From assembly GCA_964364175.1 (NCBI GenBank), contig CAYILR010000046.1:1-33519 (forward strand): a stretch of 33,519 nt of DNA. Direction: 5' to 3'. This document shows, one piece after another, positions 22,240-30,401 of this stretch. Position numbers and translations under genes: made by a program. The notes beneath the pieces were generated by a model that was not told where the DNA came from, searched no databases, and worked only from the letters and a program-made list of their open reading frames with translations. Origin of the DNA: CAYILR01 sp964364175. GTDB lineage: Bacteria > Bdellovibrionota > UBA1018. Numbering within the stretch: the first letter of the stretch is position 1; every line of letters starts with the position of its first letter.

Positions 22240-23541
22240 TCAGTATGCCCAGTACGGGCCCGTCCCAATCGTTGAAGTGGTATTCTCGATTCCCACATAC
22301 ACGCTGCGGCCAAAGTGAAATGGTAGCCCCCAAATAAACATGGAATGCCCTGATCTAGCACCCACGTCACTGAAAACCGCATTCGTAGTGGTATTCCAAT
22401 AATTCAGAAAATTCCCAATTTTAAATGAAACAGCTAGATTCGGTGAACCACCGCTGCCCTTGTGAGTCGCGCTGAGTGTTTGCAGCGAAGTGGGGCAAAA
22501 CCAATCTGGGGCAGGTGAAGCGCAAAACGGCTGACCACTGTTGTCGAAAAAAATTCCATTGGAACCGCTATCCAAAATAGCTGAGGTTGTGTTTCCAGCA
22601 TAAGTCGTAGACATCTCACCACTGCTGTTCGCAGGAATCTTGGTTACTCCAGTTGGCGTGTTATTATCCTGAGTGCCAATCCCCAAGAACAGGGTGCCGT
22701 TCACCGTTCCAACTCCACCGGTGGGAACGCTTGGCAAAACTAGAACGACGCCGTTGTTATCCTCCGGCAATAGAGCAACAGGATTGGTCACTTGCTGAGC
22801 CACAGGCATTTTGATTCCAGTACAAGAATTACCTACACAAGAATAATACATTCCGTTGTTGGCATCCGAAGCACAACCCGAACCGCAATCATCTGCAAAC
22901 AATCCCACTCCCAAAATCCCATTAAATCCAGCATCCTCGGGAGAAGTGTCCGGAGTACCGCAAGAAGCTGGATACTTCGCGAAAGTCGAATCAATCACAT
23001 GAATCGGCACTTGCACGGCAGGCTCACCACCCAAAATCACGTTCGCCATTTTTACAGGACCCCAATCTGTTCCTGAACCAAAGTGTGCACACTCAGCAAC
23101 CGGATTGCCGCTGGTGTCGTTTTTTTGAGTCAGGCTGATATTGATCGCAGACGAAAAAATTCTCAGACCAAAGCTACCCGTATCCAGCAAAATATTGTTG
23201 ATCGTTTGACAGCCACTCGTTGAGCCCGCTGGACAAATCGTCACGCTCGTACAAGGTTGATTGACATACTGACTCTCCACTGGACCGCAAAGCGAGCCGT
23301 TGACAGTGACTTGCATGACATTAGTGCCTGTCACGCTGGGTCCTGATACGACACTCGCTGCATGAGCCTCAGCTGTGCTGGACAAGCCCGTAACACCTGC
23401 GGATGGGCTTGTTCCTGGGGGGTTTGCAGCAGGCGTTGGGTTGGAGGTTGGTTTCGACGAACCATCCGTCCGTTCACTGCTGGTGCAATTCACGGCAACC
23501 CCGAAAATCAGGCACACTGCCACAAGTTTATTGAATTTCAT
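22240..23541 (-). CDS. DUF3443 family exported protein (aspartic-protease-like)
   Basis: This 433-residue exported protein has a short hydrophobic start with a candidate lipidation Cys19 and a Pro/Ser/Thr linker. The rest is beta-rich with two DTG/DSG motifs (ILLDTGSFGLRIF and AILDSGSNGIFF), the arrangement of a pepsin-like fold, together with GFNGILGVGLF and GTLFLGIGTQDNN. This is the pattern of DUF3443, whose members have no established activity. Several Cys pairs suggest disulfides. The start is ATG 23541, with GGAG 8 nt upstream, inside the end of the DUF2844 gene (14-bp overlap). The same pairing occurs in Burkholderia-type genomes, which I recall as typical. Confidence 0.85.
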   Translation of the reverse strand: MKFNKLVAVCLIFGVAVNCTSSERTDGSSKPTSNPTPAANPPGTSPSAGVTGLSSTAEAHAASVVSGPSVTGTNVMQVTVNGSLCGPVESQYVNQPCTSVTICPAGSTSGCQTINNILLDTGSFGLRIFSSAINISLTQKNDTSGNPVAECAHFGSGTDWGPVKMANVILGGEPAVQVPIHVIDSTFAKYPASCGTPDTSPEDAGFNGILGVGLFADDCGSGCASDANNGMYYSCVGNSCTGIKMPVAQQVTNPVALLPEDNNGVVLVLPSVPTGGVGTVNGTLFLGIGTQDNNTPTGVTKIPANSSGEMSTTYAGNTTSAILDSGSNGIFFDNSGQPFCASPAPDWFCPTSLQTLSATHKGSGGSPNLAVSFKIGNFLNYWNTTTNAVFSDVGARSGHSMFIWGLPFHFGRSVYVGIENTTSTIGTGPYWAY

Positions 23542-24001
23542 CCAGAGATACTCCTTCTGGAATCAAAGATTGAATATAAGCTCGACCACGGATAGCCCGC
23601 ATATGGCCACCTTTTTCAACCACGATATCTGGGGTTTGAACGACATCGGTGTGACCCAGATTTTTTCGCCTTCGATGGCCACCGCCCCTGCCTTTTCGGG
23701 AAGCTCGATCATATTTGTTCCAATGGCTGCCCAAGAGAGCAGACAAATCGGGGTGAGCATTTCCGGACCATGAAATCGCAAAAATCACCCCATCTAAATT
23801 AGTAAATTCTCTCAGCTCGCGATTCTTATGCTTAATTTTGTGAACTATATAATGTTCGTGTACTTCGGGTTCTTCACGAACCGCTTTTTGCGACATTCCC
23901 CTGCGGTCATGCTCAACTGACCCTTCTCGATCACCCAGGCCTGCATAGCTTGTCGCTGAAACCAATAATGGCAATAAAACACTAACAACAGTTTTATTCA
24001 T
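23528..24001 (-). CDS. DUF2844 family exported protein
   Basis: A 157-residue protein with a signal peptide (KTVVSVLLPLLVSATSYA, cleavage before GLGD). The mature part shows DUF2844 features: GLGDREGSVEHDRRGM near the start, EHYIVHKIKHKNRELREF, then GVIFAISWSGNAHPDLSALLGSHW. A very basic stretch (RKGRGGGHRRRK) follows. The start ATG 24001 gives the better signal peptide; an ATG at 24022 is in frame. It overlaps the DUF3443 start by 14 bp, so the pair is coupled. A sigma-70-like promoter lies at 24035-24063. Function is unknown in the family. Confidence 0.8.
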   Translation of the reverse strand: MNKTVVSVLLPLLVSATSYAGLGDREGSVEHDRRGMSQKAVREEPEVHEHYIVHKIKHKNRELREFTNLDGVIFAISWSGNAHPDLSALLGSHWNKYDRASRKGRGGGHRRRKNLGHTDVVQTPDIVVEKGGHMRAIRGRAYIQSLIPEGVSLDEIQ

Positions 24002-24034
24002 GCAGATTTGATTATAACCCATGTCTTTCGTATT

Positions 24035-24063
24035 TTTATAGTGAGTCTATTGAGACACAGCAA
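24035..24063 (-). promoter_or_regulatory. Sigma-70-like promoter for the DUF2844/DUF3443 pair
   Basis: On the minus strand, TTGCTG (24063-24058), a 17-nt spacer and TATAAA (24040-24035) precede the gene. A second perfect TATAAT overlaps the region just before ATG 24001 and might give a nearly leaderless message. Confidence 0.5.
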
Positions 24064-24102
24064 ACTATGCAATAACGAAAATATGGCTTAATATAAATCC
24101 TA

Positions 24103-24537
24103 ATGCCTCATACAAACCAGAGAATACTCGCGAAGACGGTCCATCTGCTACGGGCATTTTTACCTTCCTGGAAATTTTTTGATGACTTGGGTGACGATGG
24201 GGTTTTGCTCTATCGTACGGGGACGGATCAACAGGCCCTGGGTGATTGGCAACCTGCCATGAGCCAGCTTCAAAGACCCTGGAGCTGGCTTTTCTTTAAC
24301 CCTGAAGGAAACTCACGCCTAGCGATCCAATCCCTGATTCAACAATTTCAAGCAGAAATCAACGAATGGGAGGATGCAAGGCCCGTTGAGGAAATCGAGA
24401 ATCAAGTTTCGTTTCAATTGATCAAAAATCTGATTCCAATTCTCATTTCCAAATCAGGAAATCTGGAGACTTTTTTTCAATTCAAAATCCGTGCTGGATC
24501 GGATGATTTGATCATTTCCAGGACCTATCCAACATGA
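24103..24537 (+). CDS. Unrecognised soluble protein coupled to an HTTM-like membrane protein
   Basis: A 144-residue protein without signal peptide or membrane helix; it reads as an alpha/beta fold (HLLRAFLPSWKFFDDLGDDGVLLYRT, LQRPWSWLFFNPEGNSRLAIQSLIQQFQAEIN). No motif is recognised. Its stop overlaps the start of the membrane protein as ATGA, so it is translationally coupled and presumably a partner. The start is ATG 24103 with no clear RBS. The pair is divergent from the DUF2844 gene; the 100-bp spacer is AT-rich. Confidence 0.7.
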   Translation: MPHTNQRILAKTVHLLRAFLPSWKFFDDLGDDGVLLYRTGTDQQALGDWQPAMSQLQRPWSWLFFNPEGNSRLAIQSLIQQFQAEINEWEDARPVEEIENQVSFQLIKNLIPILISKSGNLETFFQFKIRAGSDDLIISRTYPT

Positions 24538-25337
24538 GCGAAGCCCTGCTTTGGACCCAAAGAATTGCATCCGTGTCAGTCATGCTACAAGCTCTAGAGT
24601 TTTTTAAAATGAGGCATTCACTGAAAAGTTCCCGCGGTGGAATTTGGGATTGGAGAATCATTCGTCAAGAATTCGCGGTTTATCCCAGGATAATTCAAAG
24701 CATTTTGGATTTTTTTCTTGGGTATCCCGGTTTTATCTTTTTATTGTGTATTCAATTGATCGCTGCGGTTTCGATCTTGATTTCTCCCCACCCAGTTGCT
24801 TTTTGCGCGCTCTTTGCCGGTTCTGTCCTGATTTGTCTGCGCTGGCGGGGAACCTTCAACGGTGGCAGTGACTTCATGACTTTGATTGTTCTGATGGCGC
24901 TCTGTGTATCGAGTTTTTTCCCAGAAAACCCTAAAGTACAAATCGGCTGCCTTGGCTACATCGCTCTCCAATCCTGCGTTTCGTATTTTTTGGCGGGGTG
25001 GGTGAAAATCCGGAAGAAAAATTGGAGAACCGGCAAGGCGTTACGTGGTTTTTTGGCTTCCTCCATTTATGAACCGAATTGGACCACACGATGGATCATC
25101 CAGCAGCCTGTAGTAGCCTTTTTACTGTCCTGGGGAGTCCTGGTTTTTGAGTGTAGTTTTCCGCTGGCGCTCTTTTTCCCTGATCTCTGCCTCATCTGGA
25201 TCGGGACGGGCCTCACCTTCCATCTCGGGAACGCCTACATCCTCGGGTTGAACCGATTCGTTTGGGCCTGGGCCGCCACTTACCCTGCACTGTTCTACTT
25301 CAGTAGCCAGTATCTCGCGATGCTAGTTCAGCATTGA
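24534..25337 (+). CDS. HTTM / vitamin-K carboxylase-like membrane protein
   Basis: A 267-residue integral membrane protein with about seven hydrophobic helices. The second half has the pattern of the HTTM group (related to the membrane domain of vitamin K-dependent gamma-carboxylase): YFLAGWVKIRKKNWRTGKALRGFL, then FECSFPLALFFP, then GTGLTFHLGNAYILGLNRFVWAWAATYPALFYF. Many HTTM proteins are encoded beside small partner proteins, as here with the overlapping 24103-24537 gene. A modification or quinone-linked role is only a guess. Its 3' end overlaps the convergent phosphatase-like gene by 38 bp. Confidence 0.75.
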   Translation: MSEALLWTQRIASVSVMLQALEFFKMRHSLKSSRGGIWDWRIIRQEFAVYPRIIQSILDFFLGYPGFIFLLCIQLIAAVSILISPHPVAFCALFAGSVLICLRWRGTFNGGSDFMTLIVLMALCVSSFFPENPKVQIGCLGYIALQSCVSYFLAGWVKIRKKNWRTGKALRGFLASSIYEPNWTTRWIIQQPVVAFLLSWGVLVFECSFPLALFFPDLCLIWIGTGLTFHLGNAYILGLNRFVWAWAATYPALFYFSSQYLAMLVQH

Positions 25338-26304
25338 AGCTTCGGTGAGTGACCAATTCATACATCCACTGCCCGATCGACGCGTGATGGCAGTTGCTCA
25401 GGAGGGCGTATGGACTCTGTTCAACCTGAGGGGCATAGACCACTGCCCAAATGTACTCACTCCCCGGAACATCCCAATGGCTCTTCCAAAGCTTGCCTTC
25501 GCCTCGTCCATGATCCGTGGTAATGATATAGACCGTATTTCCAGCATAGCCAGGCTTGGCTTCCACTAACTCAAAAATACGGCGAATATAGGAATCTCCC
25601 CGATGTATAGCGTCCAGATAATTGGCATATTTGTTCTTGTGAGCCCACTCGTCCGTGTCATCGAATGAAATAAATAAAAACTGTGGATTGAAGCTCGGGT
25701 CGGGAATCTTTTTTTCCACCGCCTTCATCGTATCGGCATCCAAACGAGCCCCGCTCCACCACGGAGACTCACGATCCCAGGGAAATCGCCCGTTCTGCGC
25801 ATAAAACCGAGGTTGCCCACCCGATTGAGTCAATACACGCTCGATATTTTTCCAACTACTGATCACTCCAATACCGCTCTCAGGGACTCCTGCAACCAAC
25901 ATCCGATCTGTAATGGTAGGATACTCCAGCTGCCCGTTCCAACGATTGCCGTCCACTCGTGACTGATGGACTCCGCTCAAAATATCGGCATAGGCCGGAA
26001 GCGAGATCGTCTCCGGGTTATTCGCCTTGCAAATGGAACCCTGCTCTCGATTGCCAAACACCCATGCATGCCGGGTCTGAATCAGGTCCTTCCAAACAAA
26101 AGGCATGAGCACGTCTTTGGGAATCGGCAGGTAGTCACTGCCGATGGATTCATCCAATCCATTGAAAAATTCCTGGTGCCTCACCCCATCCAGGGTGATC
26201 AGCACTACTTTTGTATCTGTACTGGCGTCAACAACCTTAGCCGACATTAGGACTGCTATTGCACTACAAACAGAAACACCTACCCCGAATAGGATCTTAT
26301 TCAT
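25300..26304 (-). CDS. Exported alkaline-phosphatase-superfamily protein
   Basis: The 334-residue protein has a signal peptide (KILFGVGVSVCSAIAVLMSA, cleavage near VDA). Metal-site elements of the alkaline phosphatase/sulfatase superfamily are visible in order: LITLDGV (Asp), a nucleophile-containing ETISLPAYADILSG, then DDTDEWAH and ITTDHGRGEG with their Asp/His ligands. It probably hydrolyses a phospho- or sulfo-ester in the periplasm; the substrate is unknown. The start chosen is ATG 26304 with GGGGGGAA upstream; a TTG at 26310 is also in frame. Its last 38 bp are antisense to the end of the HTTM gene. Confidence 0.85.
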   Translation of the reverse strand: MNKILFGVGVSVCSAIAVLMSAKVVDASTDTKVVLITLDGVRHQEFFNGLDESIGSDYLPIPKDVLMPFVWKDLIQTRHAWVFGNREQGSICKANNPETISLPAYADILSGVHQSRVDGNRWNGQLEYPTITDRMLVAGVPESGIGVISSWKNIERVLTQSGGQPRFYAQNGRFPWDRESPWWSGARLDADTMKAVEKKIPDPSFNPQFLFISFDDTDEWAHKNKYANYLDAIHRGDSYIRRIFELVEAKPGYAGNTVYIITTDHGRGEGKLWKSHWDVPGSEYIWAVVYAPQVEQSPYALLSNCHHASIGQWMYELVTHRSFNAELASRDTGY

Positions 26305-26410
26305 AAGCAAATTCCCCCCATATTTTCCATTGAAGCAGGTCTTTATTCGTTCTGCATCAGAATTTTTTCAGAGTTTGTTTAGAAGCGGCCTGGATCGGCT
26401 CCGATAAGCG

Positions 26411-26439
26411 TTGAATAATTTACATATTCTATATATAGA
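26411..26439 (+). promoter_or_regulatory. Sigma-70-like promoter, possibly leaderless
   Basis: TTGAAT (26411-26416), a 17-nt spacer and TATAGA (26434-26439) lie directly before the ATG at 26448. The predicted start falls within about 2 nt of the ATG, and no RBS is present. Confidence 0.5.
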
Positions 26440-26447
26440 TTATCCCC

Positions 26448-27380
26448 ATGCGGCAGTTGAGGTTCTCAAATTTTCTTGGATTAGGCAGTATTCTTGCCAT
26501 TTCGCTGGCTTTTGCAGACGCAAACCCTCAGGACAGCCGGCGATTCTACTTTTTTCGCGAGCCCCTTCGTTCCGAGGTCTCCCTGAATGTGCCGATTCGA
26601 ACATTTTTGTACACTAGCTCCCTGGCCTTGAGCGCAGGAGAAATCGCTGGGGCATACTACGGCGCACCTACACAGCCTGAGCTCGCTGCAGCAATGCTTA
26701 CGCTGTACCAAATCCCTAACAAGGTTCTGAGCCTGCCCGCTGCCTCATTCGGCACGTTAAAAACCCTCAGTGCTTGGAAGAGATCAAAATCCCTGAGGCC
26801 CTTGCTCGAGAATGAAAACGTCGACTGGATTTTTATGGTGGCCAGCCGAAAATTGGATTTTTCCTGGTTGCAGGTGGTCCGAGAGGAAAGCCATCGGTAT
26901 ATTTTTGTGACCACCCTGGGTGAACTCAACCTGCCTCCTGGCGGAATTCCTGGATTGGGCGAAGCCATTGAAATTCAGCAACCCGAGCTGGCCACGATGA
27001 CCCTCCGACTGGAACTCAATGGGCAGAGATCGACCTCCGAGTGGAGCGTGTCCATTCAAGATCTGCTGAAAAAAAAAGGCATCCCAGCAGAAATCACGAA
27101 CGCATGGCGCAGCGAATTCAAGTCGTTTCGTCACCAGCAAAGTCTGATCTCAAAGCACCTCACTCATGATTATTATCAAAACGCTCAAATGAAAGGGCAA
27201 ATTTCTCTTCCAGGCGAAAATCCCATTGAAATTGGCGCAATGGGTTACGGGCACGAAATCGCCCGAATTCTGAAAATCGGGCTCTGGAACAAAATGGTTA
27301 AAAAAAACTCAAACCAGATTCCCCTGGATACTCGTGAAGGCCGCTGTAGATGGCTTCTGTCGTCTGATGCTCGCGATTAG
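26448..27380 (+). CDS. Exported protein of unknown function
   Basis: A 310-residue protein with a signal peptide (basic MRQLRF, hydrophobic FLGLGSILAISLAFA, cleavage near ADA). The mature protein mixes helices and strands; stretches such as NVDWIFMVASRKLDFSWLQVV and ATMTLRLELNGQRSTSEWSVSIQDLL suggest a globular periplasmic domain. No motif or family is recognised. The start ATG 26448 is preceded almost immediately by a promoter and lacks an RBS, so it may be leaderless. It lies upstream of the histidine kinase with a 90-bp gap, so a sensory role is possible but unsupported. Confidence 0.65.
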   Translation: MRQLRFSNFLGLGSILAISLAFADANPQDSRRFYFFREPLRSEVSLNVPIRTFLYTSSLALSAGEIAGAYYGAPTQPELAAAMLTLYQIPNKVLSLPAASFGTLKTLSAWKRSKSLRPLLENENVDWIFMVASRKLDFSWLQVVREESHRYIFVTTLGELNLPPGGIPGLGEAIEIQQPELATMTLRLELNGQRSTSEWSVSIQDLLKKKGIPAEITNAWRSEFKSFRHQQSLISKHLTHDYYQNAQMKGQISLPGENPIEIGAMGYGHEIARILKIGLWNKMVKKNSNQIPLDTREGRCRWLLSSDARD

Positions 27381-27470
27381 GGTTTCTTCAATTCTATTGC
27401 AAACAAATAGACTGTGTTTCTTATACCAATTCAGCTAAAATGATAAAAATCAAATGACTTCAACAAAAAG

Positions 27471-29180
27471 ATGAACTGGCACAAATCCATCGCAAACATA
27501 GGGATCACTCGCAACCTTCCCGCCGCAACCGCAGAAAAAGTAAAAATCACTAATATCATCTCGTATATATTCGGATGGATTGCCTTGTTTTACTTTGGGC
27601 TTTTTCACGTTCTCGGCCTTTCGCTCTTCGGGCTGCTAGCCCTTCCCTTCAGCATAGTTTTCTTCTCGGTCCTGAGTCTCAATCACTTCGGACAGAACAA
27701 GCTTTCGCGCGCCATTGTCGTCATAAATTTCACATCTGTTATTTATATTTTTTCTTCTACTCTGGGGAGGGATGCAGGTGTTCATTTTTGGTTTGTCCCA
27801 GCCATGGTGGTCCCATTCCTTCTCTTTTCTTTGGATGAAAAAAAATACCTACTACCCTCGGCCATTGGTCCTTTAAGTGTTTTCATGTTTTTGTGGTTCT
27901 CTAAATTCAAGTACTCAGTCGTCCATTTTGCCCCAATCAGCTCAGATCAAGTTCATCTGCTGTCGATTTTCATGATTGTTGGTGGATTTTCTACAGCCTT
28001 CGGCATCGTTCTTTTTCTGATTTCTGAGTATGAAAAAATGTTCCGTATGAAGCTTTCCGCCGTTCACGCCATGGAGAACTACTCTATGGCTCTGGATGCT
28101 TCCAGCATTGTGGCGTTCACCGATGTTTCTGGAACGATCACTTTTGCAAACGATAAATTTTGCGAAATTTCTGGCTATTCGAAAAATGAACTCCTCGGGA
28201 AGAACCATTTCATCCTCAGTTCTGGCCACCATTCGAAAGCGTTCTTCGTGGGATTATGGAAGACGATTTCATCAAACCAGGTTTGGAAAGGGGAAATCTG
28301 CAACAAGGCAAAGGACGGCCATCTCTACTGGGTCGACACTACGATTGTTCCTAAAACCGGGGTGGATGGAAAAATCGAACAATACATTGCGATTCGGCAC
28401 GATATTACCCAGCGCAAACTCGCCGAACAGCTGTCATTGCAATCTGCAAAAATGGCATCGCTCGGTGAAATGGCCGGCGGCATCGCTCACGAAATCAACA
28501 ACCCGCTCGCAATTATCCAGGGAAAATCGCAGCAGTTGATCAGAACGATTCAAAGAGGCAAGTTCACCCCCGAATATGGCTCCGAAGAACTCTCAAAAAT
28601 CGTTAAGACCTCAGAGAGGATTGCAAAAATCGTTCGTGGATTAAGAGCTTTTTCTAGAAACGCCGAGAAAGATCCCTTTTTATCGTTTGAGTTGAAAGCT
28701 TTGTTCGATGACGTGCTCGGGCTGTGCTCAGAGAAATTCAAAGCACATCAAATCAAACTTGAAATATCCTCTACTCCATCCATCTTCCTCCAATGTCGTC
28801 CAGTTCAACTGGAGCAGGTACTCCTGAACCTCCTCAACAACGCACACGATGCTGTGCTGCCGCTTGCAGATAAATGGATCCGAATTGACTCAAAAATCCT
28901 AGACGGGAAAGTTCTGATCTCGGTCACTGACAGCGGCTGTGGTATACCACCCGAAATCACTAATAAGCTGATGCAGCCGTTTTTCACTACCAAAGCTGTC
29001 GGCAAAGGCACTGGGCTGGGGCTGAGCATCTCCAAGGGTATCCTGGAAGACCATCATGGGCATCTCCGCTACGACGCATCTTCTCCCAACACTCGTTTTG
29101 AGATCGAGCTTCCGCTGAAACAAAACAGTGACAAAACGATTGTTTCGGCTACTTCAGAGAAGTCCGCAGAAGATCATTAA
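27471..29180 (+). CDS. Membrane PAS-domain sensor histidine kinase
   Basis: A 569-residue kinase with about six membrane helices (residues 30-190) and a PAS/PAC module (about 205-320: VAFTDVSGTITFANDKFCEISGYSKNELLGKNH). The dimerization domain carries the phospho-acceptor His340 (GGIAHEINNPLAII). The ATPase domain has the N box (Asn455, LNLLNNAHDA), G1 DSGCGI (486-491) and G2 GKGTGLGL (510-517). All catalytic boxes are intact, so it should autophosphorylate. The likely partner is the receiver protein encoded convergently; the two stops lie within each other's genes (32-bp overlap). The signal is unknown. The 90 bp upstream are AT-rich, with no clear promoter. Confidence 0.95.
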   Translation: MNWHKSIANIGITRNLPAATAEKVKITNIISYIFGWIALFYFGLFHVLGLSLFGLLALPFSIVFFSVLSLNHFGQNKLSRAIVVINFTSVIYIFSSTLGRDAGVHFWFVPAMVVPFLLFSLDEKKYLLPSAIGPLSVFMFLWFSKFKYSVVHFAPISSDQVHLLSIFMIVGGFSTAFGIVLFLISEYEKMFRMKLSAVHAMENYSMALDASSIVAFTDVSGTITFANDKFCEISGYSKNELLGKNHFILSSGHHSKAFFVGLWKTISSNQVWKGEICNKAKDGHLYWVDTTIVPKTGVDGKIEQYIAIRHDITQRKLAEQLSLQSAKMASLGEMAGGIAHEINNPLAIIQGKSQQLIRTIQRGKFTPEYGSEELSKIVKTSERIAKIVRGLRAFSRNAEKDPFLSFELKALFDDVLGLCSEKFKAHQIKLEISSTPSIFLQCRPVQLEQVLLNLLNNAHDAVLPLADKWIRIDSKILDGKVLISVTDSGCGIPPEITNKLMQPFFTTKAVGKGTGLGLSISKGILEDHHGHLRYDASSPNTRFEIELPLKQNSDKTIVSATSEKSAEDH

Positions 29181-29691
29181 TGTAACTATTGAGTGAAATG
29201 GATTTTTTTAAACAATGTTCCTTGAGCGCCTGATACAGGTTCTTATCCAGCTCTAATTGAATTTTTTGAATATGTTTATCCACATATGCTTCTGTCAGAA
29301 ACTTAGGTTGAAGCCGCAGCCACAACTCCGGAGTGATTTGCAGCGCATTAGCAACCTCATCTGCGATTTCTTCTGGCTCAAAGGGTTTTTGAAACAAATG
29401 ATATACGCCGAGTCTCCAAGCCTCTCTCATGGTCTCATCGTCAGCATTACCAGTCACCCAAATGACCGGAACATTTGTTTTCAGATTCCTCAAAAATCGA
29501 AGGAGCTCAATTCCGTTCAGACCCGGCATCTTGTAGTCGGAGACAATCACTGCCGGTCTTTCTTTTTCAATCAAAGCAAGCGCTTCATTGCCGTCAGAGG
29601 CGCACCGATACTCAATGCCTCTCTCCTTCATTTCGGTAGCTAGCATTTCGAGCACGTAGGGTTCGTCATCAATCAAGAGAACTGTGGGCAT
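29149..29691 (-). CDS. Response regulator: receiver domain plus ribbon-helix-helix-like tail
   Basis: Residues 1-115 form a complete receiver domain: acidic Asp8/Asp9, phospho-acceptor Asp52 (VSDYKMPG), Thr80 and Lys102 (QKPF). After a linker, residues 142-180 (IQLELDKNLYQALKEHC...SLNSYINDLLRTSLK) have the strand-helix-helix pattern of CopG/Arc-type DNA-binding domains. This is an uncommon output module for response regulators, and the tail could instead dimerize. The start is ATG 29691. Its 3' end overlaps the histidine kinase gene by 32 bp on the other strand, so each transcript is antisense to the other at the end. Confidence 0.85.
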   Translation of the reverse strand: MPTVLLIDDEPYVLEMLATEMKERGIEYRCASDGNEALALIEKERPAVIVSDYKMPGLNGIELLRFLRNLKTNVPVIWVTGNADDETMREAWRLGVYHLFQKPFEPEEIADEVANALQITPELWLRLQPKFLTEAYVDKHIQKIQLELDKNLYQALKEHCLKKSISLNSYINDLLRTSLK

Positions 29692-29751
29692 TCTTTTATC
29701 GTAGAAACTTCACCTGGTAATTGCAAGTGAGAGAAGAGCCTGCGAAATCGA

Positions 29752-29936
29752 TTTTTATTTGGCGGAGCCCCTCACGCTCGCACTCCTGTGCTCGCTCCGG
29801 GGCGGCGCCCTCGGACTAAGTCGCGCTTCGTGCGCGACTTACCGCGCCGAACGCTGACGCGTTCACCGCAGTCGTCCTCACGATCGCTCCCGCCAAATAA
29901 AAAAAGCTCCAAAAGGAGCTTCTTTTATTTGGCGGG
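29752..29936. repeat. Three-copy palindromic element with alternative foldings
   Basis: TTTTATTTGGCGG occurs at 29753-29765, inverted at 29890-29902, and again directly at 29923-29935. The middle copy can pair with the left copy (17 bp with one bulge, enclosing about 115 nt with the hairpins AAGTCGCGC/GCGCGACTT, GAACGC/GCGTTC and GCAC/GTGC). Alternatively it can pair with the right copy, giving a hairpin from 29889 to 29936 with a 22-position stem, one mismatch and an AAAA loop. The inner AAGCTCC/GGAGCTT stem with its flanking A and T tracts looks like a bidirectional terminator. The element fills most of the 29692-30001 spacer. Confidence 0.85.
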
Positions 29937-30001
29937 GCGGTCAATCGCCGGGACAACCGGCCTTTCCCCCACACCAACTAACGACAATCGCTCAGTTTTT
30001 C

Positions 30002-30394
30002 GTAACACCGCGCTACAAAAACCGCGATTTCCTCCATCAAAAGTATGTCAATGAGGGCCTCTCTATCAAGCAAATTTCTGAGGAGATTCTTTCCTCCAAG
30101 GATGCTGTCAGACATGGGTTGTTAACTTTTGGTATCCCCGTTAGGGAAGCTCACCAGCCCCATGGAAATCCTTCAAAGCCAAGGTTTGGCCAGCAAATTC
30201 GAAACGGGCAGCTCATTGCCAATCAGACTGAACAGAAAGTGATCTCAGTCATTCATGACCTTACTGGAAAAGGTATGGGTCTGAGGCAGATTGCTCGTAC
30301 GCTCACTCAGCTTGGCATTTCTACCAAGGGAAAAGGAAAGGCGTGGCATCCTGAAATGGTGAAGAGGATTTTAAGTGCATGTTGCAACTGCTAA
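30002..30394 (+). pseudogene. Recombinase-type HTH remnant without start codon
   Basis: The frame is open from upstream of 30002 to a TAA at 30392-30394. It encodes YKNRDFLHQKYVNEGLSIKQISEEILSSKDAVRHGLLTFGIPVRE, a helix-turn-helix of the resolvase/recombinase-associated kind. A second segment, IHDLTGKGMGLRQIARTLTQLGISTKGKGKAWHPEMVKRIL, matches the C-terminal recombinase domain pattern of serine recombinases (RQIA..L...GI.TK.G..WHP..V.RIL). No serine-recombinase catalytic domain is present, and there is no usable start before a TTG in mid-domain (30119). It is therefore probably the decayed end of an integrase-like gene cut at the palindromic element. An unusual start codon upstream cannot be excluded. 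Confidence 0.6.
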
Positions 30395-30401
30395 AACCAA
30401 G

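Noticed and set aside
30119..30394. Independent gene from a TTG start
   Set aside because: The TTG falls inside a continuous HTH segment that extends upstream; treated as a remnant instead.
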